In this document: positions 7,401-11,455 of the stretch, one piece after another
How the letters are laid out: each line of letters starts with the position of its first letter
How positions within the stretch are numbered: position 1 is the first letter of the stretch
Assembly: GCA_947372405.1 (NCBI GenBank)
Contig: CANBTO010000106.1
Location: forward strand, 1 to 11,455
Direction of reading: 5' to 3'
Length of the DNA: 11,455 bases
Source of the DNA: Verrucomicrobiaceae bacterium
Lineage (GTDB): Bacteria > Verrucomicrobiota > Verrucomicrobiae > Verrucomicrobiales > Akkermansiaceae
Notes under the pieces: model-generated
The model's input: the letters and a program-made list of their open reading frames with translations, nothing else
The model's database searches: none
What the model was told of the DNA's origin: nothing
Translations under genes and position numbers: made by a program

Positions 7401-8252
7401 ATGATCCGCACCGAACCGGTAGGCCACCTCCGCAGCCAGTGGGGCGAAAGCCCGATCTGGTGGCAGGGGGCCTTGTATTACGTCGATATCCATGGCCAGC
7501 GCGTCCACCGCTATGATCCGGCGGACGGCAGTGAGCGTTCATGGGATGTGGGCCAGCGCGTGGGCACCGTCGTCCCGCGCGAGAGCGGTGGCCTCGTCAT
7601 CGCCGGAGACCATGGATTCCTCTTCCTCGACGAGGAAACCGGAAATCTCACACCCATCGCCGATCCGGAGTATGACAAGCCGGACAACCGCTTCAACGAC
7701 GGCAAATGCTCGCCCGACGGTCGCTTCTTCGCAGGAACCATCAGCATGATCCGCAAAACCGGCGACGCGAGACTCTACCGCCTCGATCCCGACCTCAGCG
7801 TCCACGAGGCCTTCGGCCCGGTCACCAATTCCAATGGCATCATCTGGTCCAACGACGGCAAAACCGTTTACTACATCGACACGCCGCGCAAGGAGGTGCT
7901 CGCCTTCGATTATGAGGACGGCCACCTGCGCAACCTCCGCAGTGCCATATCCACCGGCCATATCGAGGCCTCGCCGGACGGCATGACCATCGATTCTGAC
8001 GGCCACCTGTGGATCGCCTTCTGCCATGGCGGCTGCGTCTCGTGTTTCGATCCCGCCAACGGCAACGAGTTGCACAGGATCGCGCTGCCATGCCTGGAAA
8101 CCACCGCCTGCGCCTTCGGCGGCCCGGATCTCGCGGACCTCTTCGTCACCACCGGCGTCCACAAGACCGCGAAGGAGGAGCACGCCGGCAGGCTCTTCGT
8201 CATCCGCGGCCTCAAGGCAAGAGGCGTTCCCGCCAGCGCCTTCGCTGGCTGA
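7401..8252 (+). CDS. SMP-30/gluconolactonase/LRE family sugar-lactone hydrolase
   Basis: This 283-residue cytoplasmic beta-propeller belongs to the SMP-30 (regucalcin/gluconolactonase) family, which opens aldonolactones in sugar oxidation pathways using a divalent metal. Family signatures appear in order: WGESP with metal ligand E16, NRFNDGKCSPDGRFFAGT with substrate-binding N99, SNGIIWSNDGKTVYYID with metal ligand N145, SPDGMTID with metal ligand D193, and CAFGGPDLADLFVTT at about 237-251. The C-terminal GLKARGVPASAFAG matches the usual ending of the family, so the protein is complete. There is no signal peptide. It is divergent from the CPBP-like/comF operon across 93 bases. No sugar dehydrogenase or transporter is adjacent, so the natural lactone cannot be named. 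A typical in-frame start at ATG 7401 is supported by the leaderless promoter arrangement. Confidence 0.94.
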   Translation: MIRTEPVGHLRSQWGESPIWWQGALYYVDIHGQRVHRYDPADGSERSWDVGQRVGTVVPRESGGLVIAGDHGFLFLDEETGNLTPIADPEYDKPDNRFNDGKCSPDGRFFAGTISMIRKTGDARLYRLDPDLSVHEAFGPVTNSNGIIWSNDGKTVYYIDTPRKEVLAFDYEDGHLRNLRSAISTGHIEASPDGMTIDSDGHLWIAFCHGGCVSCFDPANGNELHRIALPCLETTACAFGGPDLADLFVTTGVHKTAKEEHAGRLFVIRGLKARGVPASAFAG

Positions 8253-8307
8253 CGTATCCCGCAGGCGTGATGGAATCCATGACGTGTCGGACCTGTGGAT
8301 GTCCTGA

Positions 8308-8317
8308 TTGATATCAA
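8308..8317. promoter_or_regulatory. Ten-base palindrome upstream of kinase promoter
   Basis: TTGATATCAA at 8308-8317 is a perfect palindrome in the 176-base gap between the SMP-30 and kinase genes, about 54 bases upstream of the candidate -35 box. It could be a small operator. A 10-base palindrome can also arise by chance. No convincing terminator for the SMP-30 gene was found in this gap. Confidence 0.2.
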
Positions 8318-8370
8318 AAATCCTTGGTTCGGCCTTGGAAACCGATGCGTCCGGATCATTGCCTTAGACT

Positions 8371-8399
8371 TTGGTATATTCCGAAAAATCGGATAGACT
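8371..8399 (+). promoter_or_regulatory. Candidate promoter of the PAS histidine kinase gene
   Basis: TTGGTA (8371-8376) and TAGACT (8394-8399) are separated by exactly 17 bases, giving a predicted start near 8406 and a leader of about 23 bases. The spacer holds a perfect inverted repeat, TCCGA-AAAA-TCGGA (8380-8393), which could be an operator. A second copy of TAGACT at 8365-8370 lies just upstream. The leader has no Shine-Dalgarno sequence before the ATG at 8429. The similarity of the boxes to 7365-7394 supports a shared sigma factor. Confidence 0.45.
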
Positions 8400-8428
8400 A
8401 AAGTTGTATTTCTATTTCATGTTCACCC

Positions 8429-10873
8429 ATGAATGACCTGAATGGGGGAAATCCGCAACGCATGCCCATGATGGCGCTGGCGCTGCGCGAGCCTGCGACC
8501 CCATGGTCTGGCCTGCGTGTCCTGCACGGTCCGTCCCGTTTGTTCGGATATTCCCTTGGCGACGGGATCATCGGATCAGGCGGAATGTCGGAGCGCATCC
8601 ATCCGAACGACATCGGGGTTCACGAAGCCGTGCGCGAGCAACTCCGGCGGACTGGCTCGGCACGATGCGCATACCGCATCCGCCATGCCGAAGGACGGTT
8701 CCGGTGGTCCCATGAGGAGTGGTTGCGGATCAACGATGCGGACGATGACTCCAAGCCGCATGCCTGTATCCTGATGGAGGGCTGTAACAAGGTTTCGAAG
8801 TTCTGGATGGAACGGGCGGGCGAACGACTTCGGGGTTTTGTGGCAGGCTGCCGTTTCAATGCCTCATCAGTGAGCACTGGAAACCCGCCCGTGGCCTTGC
8901 CGGGATCTAACAATCCAGACAACGGTTTGGAGATACGGCGCATCAACGAGTCGCTCGAACAACGAGTGCGCGAACGGACCGAGGAACTTGAGGCGAGCAA
9001 GGCGCGCCTCGCGCTGCTCGTCGAGACGGTGCCCGCCGCCATTGTGATCCACGGCCCGGACGGGCGAATCCTGCAGTGCAATCCCACGGCCCGGCGCCTG
9101 CTCGGGCTGACCAAGGAGGAGGCCCTTGGCAAACCCCTGAGTGACAGGGCATGGAAGTTCATCAACGAGGATGGTTCCGTGATGGCCATGTCCGAGTTTC
9201 CCGTCGCGCAGGTTCTCACGCACCGCGCCGCATTCTGGAACCGGATCGTGGGCATCACCGAGAAAGGCAAGCCGAAGGTCTGGGCCTTCGTCAACGCACT
9301 GCCGCAACTCGGACCGGAAGGGGAGGTCACCGAAGTGATCGTCGGGTTCATGGACATCACCGAGCGCGTCGCGGCGGAGGCCGCCCTGCGTCACATCAAC
9401 GAAACCCTCGAGCTCAAGATCGCCGAAAGAACCGCCGCGCTGCTGGAATCCGAAAAACGTTTCCGCACTCTCTCCGAAGCCACGTTCGAGGGCGTGGTGA
9501 TGTCCAGGAACGGCATCGTCCAGGATTGCAACGAGCAGCTTGCCGCCATCCTCGGATACAGGCCTTCGGAAATCATCGGTCGCCCGGTCTCGGATTTCAT
9601 CTCATCCGAATGGAGCGAACAGGTCTCTCACAGAATCACTAAAGGCGGGGAAGGCGCATACGAGCACGCGATCCTGCGCAAGGATGGCAGCTATCGGATC
9701 GTGGAAACGCACGGTCGCTCACCCGAAGGTCCGCAAGGCCCGCGCCTCACCGCCATCAGGGACGTGACGGAACGCAAGATGTCGGAGGCCGCTCTGCGCG
9801 AGAGTGAAATGCGGTTCCGGCAGCTTGCCGAAGTGGCGCCCGATGGCATCGCCATTACGGAAAACGGCAGACTCGTGGATGGAAACGTTCAACTCGCCAC
9901 CATGCTGGGATGGGAATTGTCGGAGATGCTTGGCCGCCCCATCTGGGATTTCGTGCCGAACCACATCAAGGAAAAGATCGCCAATCACCTGCGAGAGGAT
10001 TCGAGTCCGGTATACGAAATCCAAGCTCTCCGCAAGGATGGCTCGGAGATGCCGCTTGAGATCACCGGACGCACGATGCTCTGGCAGGGCATGCCGCGGC
10101 GGGTGACGATCGCGCGGGATCTAACATCCACCAGACAGGCGGCCGAGCAGATGGAGGTGCTGCGCTCGGCCCTGGAGCGCAACCGCCGCATGGCCGAGAT
10201 CAGTGAAATCAGCGCGGCCGTAGTACACCAACTCGGCCAACCCTTCGCCGCGATCACCGCCAACGTGAGCTCCCTTCTCCACCTTCTGGGCCAAGGGACG
10301 CTCCAGGATGATTTCGCGGAGGACACGTTAAAAGCCGTCGAGTCGGACTTGCGGAACGTGCGGGGAATCATGTCCCATCTGCGTGCCTTGATTCATCCGG
10401 AAAAGGCGAGACGAGAAACCACGGACTTGAACCAGGTTGTTTCTGAAGTGCTGCTCGTTCTTCGTGCGGAGGCGGAACATCGTAAAATCACCATCAATTT
10501 CAATCCCGCCCGTGATCTGCCATGCGTGTCCGCCGATTCTGTCCAGATCAGCCAGTTGATCCTGAACGTGGTGTGCAATGCTTTCGACGCGATGGCGGAT
10601 TGCCCGGTCAATCGCCGCCATGTCGATATCATGACACGGCTCGAAAACGGGGAAATGCTTGCATTGACCGTGCGCGACGTGGGCACGGGCATTGCCAGTG
10701 AGATCATGCCGCGGATATTCGACGCGTTTTTCACCACCAAACCCGAAGGCATGGGCGTGGGTCTGCGAATCAGCCGCACCATCGCCGAGGCACATGGAGG
10801 TTCCCTGCACTGTGAAAACAATCCAGACGGATGCGGCGTTTCGTTCACCGCGCGATTGCCGGTTTCGAGGTAG
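8429..10873 (+). CDS. Soluble multi-PAS sensor histidine kinase, H-box reads HQ instead of HE
   Basis: This 814-residue protein has no membrane helices and should sense a cytoplasmic signal through several PAS domains. In order: a divergent PAS (about 28-117, PAS_3-like, with RIRHAEGRFRW), a coiled-coil linker (169-195), PAS (about 196-313, ending GFMDITER), a second similar coiled coil (318-342), PAS (343-450), PAS (about 459-568), a HisKA domain with the H-box at H600, and an ATPase domain (about 690-812). The N-box VVCNAFDAM, the DVGTGI motif (D750) and the FFTTKPEGMGVGL loop are intact, so ATP binding is expected. The H-box reads HQLGQPFAAI, where this FixL/NtrB-like kinase class usually has HELNQPLAAI; the acidic residue after the His helps phosphotransfer. 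No response regulator is adjacent, so the partner is unknown. The next gene begins 205 bases downstream. The two PAS domains at 343-568 resemble each other and probably arose by duplication. Confidence 0.93.
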   Translation: MNDLNGGNPQRMPMMALALREPATPWSGLRVLHGPSRLFGYSLGDGIIGSGGMSERIHPNDIGVHEAVREQLRRTGSARCAYRIRHAEGRFRWSHEEWLRINDADDDSKPHACILMEGCNKVSKFWMERAGERLRGFVAGCRFNASSVSTGNPPVALPGSNNPDNGLEIRRINESLEQRVRERTEELEASKARLALLVETVPAAIVIHGPDGRILQCNPTARRLLGLTKEEALGKPLSDRAWKFINEDGSVMAMSEFPVAQVLTHRAAFWNRIVGITEKGKPKVWAFVNALPQLGPEGEVTEVIVGFMDITERVAAEAALRHINETLELKIAERTAALLESEKRFRTLSEATFEGVVMSRNGIVQDCNEQLAAILGYRPSEIIGRPVSDFISSEWSEQVSHRITKGGEGAYEHAILRKDGSYRIVETHGRSPEGPQGPRLTAIRDVTERKMSEAALRESEMRFRQLAEVAPDGIAITENGRLVDGNVQLATMLGWELSEMLGRPIWDFVPNHIKEKIANHLREDSSPVYEIQALRKDGSEMPLEITGRTMLWQGMPRRVTIARDLTSTRQAAEQMEVLRSALERNRRMAEISEISAAVVHQLGQPFAAITANVSSLLHLLGQGTLQDDFAEDTLKAVESDLRNVRGIMSHLRALIHPEKARRETTDLNQVVSEVLLVLRAEAEHRKITINFNPARDLPCVSADSVQISQLILNVVCNAFDAMADCPVNRRHVDIMTRLENGEMLALTVRDVGTGIASEIMPRIFDAFFTTKPEGMGVGLRISRTIAEAHGGSLHCENNPDGCGVSFTARLPVSR

Positions 10874-11078
10874 TGTTCGAGCATGCGGGCTCGTTCGGTA
10901 AATTCACTGTAAAGCCGGGAAATCCCGTTGACCTGCCCGGGACCGCTCGGAGAGGGTGGATTGCAATCGGGCGAACGTTTGATCCGGAAATTTCCAAGGA
11001 CTCTCCGTTTGCCGTGTCTTATTCACGGGACCTTGCCGAAACCAGGTCTCCCATTGGTAAAACCAAACGCCCACAGCC
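10874..11078 (+). other. Gap after kinase gene, with weak hairpin near its start
   Basis: This 205-base gap has no gene. Five bases after the kinase stop, CGAGC and GCTCG (10878-10882 and 10889-10893) can pair around a six-base loop. This may be a weak terminator, but there is no following T-run. A possible -35 (TTGCCG, 11033-11038) precedes the next gene without a good -10. Nothing else stands out. Confidence 0.25.
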
Positions 11079-11455
11079 ATGAAAATCCCGCCCGCCTCAT
11101 TCATCGCGCTGCTTCTTGTCGGAAGCCACGCCATTTCAGCCCCAACGCCGCTTTCACAAATCCAGGCGGAGATGCGCGCCGGACAATTCGACAAGGCCGT
11201 GAATATGGCGGATCAGGCGGTGATTGCAAAGGATGCCGCCGCCGATCAAGCGCTCTTCCTCAAGGCCACGGCTCTGTTCCAGACCAGGAAATTCTCTGAA
11301 GCCGATACCGCCACTAACAAACTGATCGCGGATTTCCCCAAATCCGACTGGTCCCGCAAGGCGGTGTTTCTCAAGGCGCAGTCGTTGATCGAACAAAAGA
11401 AATTCGCGGAGGCCGCAGCCATCTATGAATCCGAGGCGGCACGCATCCTGGCTCC
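11079..11455 (+). CDS. Exported TPR-type repeat protein, N-terminal part (cut by window edge)
   Basis: From ATG 11079 the frame stays open to the end of the window, giving 125 residues. Residues 1-20 form a signal peptide (hydrophobic core FIALLLVGS, likely cleavage after ISA), so the protein is exported. The mature part consists of helical pairs of TPR type: about 24-50 (MRAGQFDKAVNMADQAV), 53-80 (ALFLKATALFQTRKFSEAD) and 92-118 (AVFLKAQSLIEQKKFAEAAAIYESEA). Spacing between them, including the FPKSDW turn, is typical of tetratricopeptide repeats. In Verrucomicrobiota and Planctomycetota such N-termini sometimes lead into very large proteins such as alpha-2-macroglobulin-like ones; that is only a guess here. 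Otherwise the role would be protein-protein interaction in the periplasm or envelope. No Shine-Dalgarno sequence is obvious. Confidence 0.8.
   Translation, partial: MKIPPASFIALLLVGSHAISAPTPLSQIQAEMRAGQFDKAVNMADQAVIAKDAAADQALFLKATALFQTRKFSEADTATNKLIADFPKSDWSRKAVFLKAQSLIEQKKFAEAAAIYESEAARILA

Larger units (their letters stand above)
1113..11318. repeat. Dispersed short motif CTAAC/GTTAG (extended YCTAACA)
   Basis: Eleven copies were found by eye. CTAAC lies at 1113, 2803, 5552, 8907, 10121 and 11314; GTTAG lies at 3090, 5090, 5231, 5640 and 6331 (first base of each). Read as CTAAC, the preceding base is C or T in 10 of 11 and the following base is A in 9 of 11; eight fit YCTAACA. Ten are inside genes and one sits on the shared stop codons of the CPBP and comF genes. 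Four copies (1113, 5552, 8907, 10121) have complementary 4-5 base flanks. The copies at 8907 and 10121 are nearly identical over about 15 bases. No function is known to me. Confidence 0.5.

Noticed and set aside
7308..7508. Upstream extension of the CPBP-like pseudoprotease
   Set aside because: It would overlap the start and promoter of the divergent SMP-30 gene; the homologous start is at 7307.
8364..8380. TATATT at 8375 as the kinase -10 box
   Set aside because: No -35 box lies 16-18 bases upstream; the TTGGTA-17-TAGACT pair fits better.

Overview
The window looks like chromosomal DNA of a GC-rich, free-living Gram-negative bacterium, most likely of the Verrucomicrobiota (a Luteolibacter/Haloferula-like Verrucomicrobiales). 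That placement is an inference from base composition, weak or absent Shine-Dalgarno sequences and the style of the proteins; no rRNA or marker gene is present to prove it. No tRNA, rRNA, CRISPR array, intact transposase or prophage gene was seen.

Left part, minus strand (1-4097). A membrane sensor with a Cache-like periplasmic domain and a HAMP domain runs off the left edge just as a SpoIIE/RsbU-type phosphatase domain should begin. Upstream of it lie a secreted GH13 alpha-amylase and a small two-helix membrane protein of unknown function. Then comes a 480-base stretch (4098-4577) that is more AT-rich than its surroundings and may hold a decayed gene.

Middle part (4578-7307). Two homologous CPBP-family membrane proteins face each other around comF. 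The plus-strand copy keeps the three protease motifs. The minus-strand copy has lost the first Glu of EExxxR and the His of FxxxH, so it looks like a pseudoprotease. It overlaps comF by 23 bases, forming a two-gene operon. The plus-strand copy and comF end tail to tail on the same few bases.

Right part, plus strand (7401-11455). An SMP-30/gluconolactonase-family enzyme is followed by a large soluble multi-PAS histidine kinase with no adjacent response regulator, and then by the start of a secreted TPR-type protein cut by the right edge. The first two have similar promoter candidates (TTGGTR, 17-18 bases, TAGACT), each with an inverted repeat in its spacer. The first would give an essentially leaderless mRNA.

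The most unusual signal is not a gene. A short motif, CTAAC/GTTAG (extended YCTAACA/TGTTAGR), recurs through the window and accounts for 8 of the 12 rare TTA/CTA leucine codons I could find. This suggests that a DNA-level signal is being kept through synonymous codon choice.
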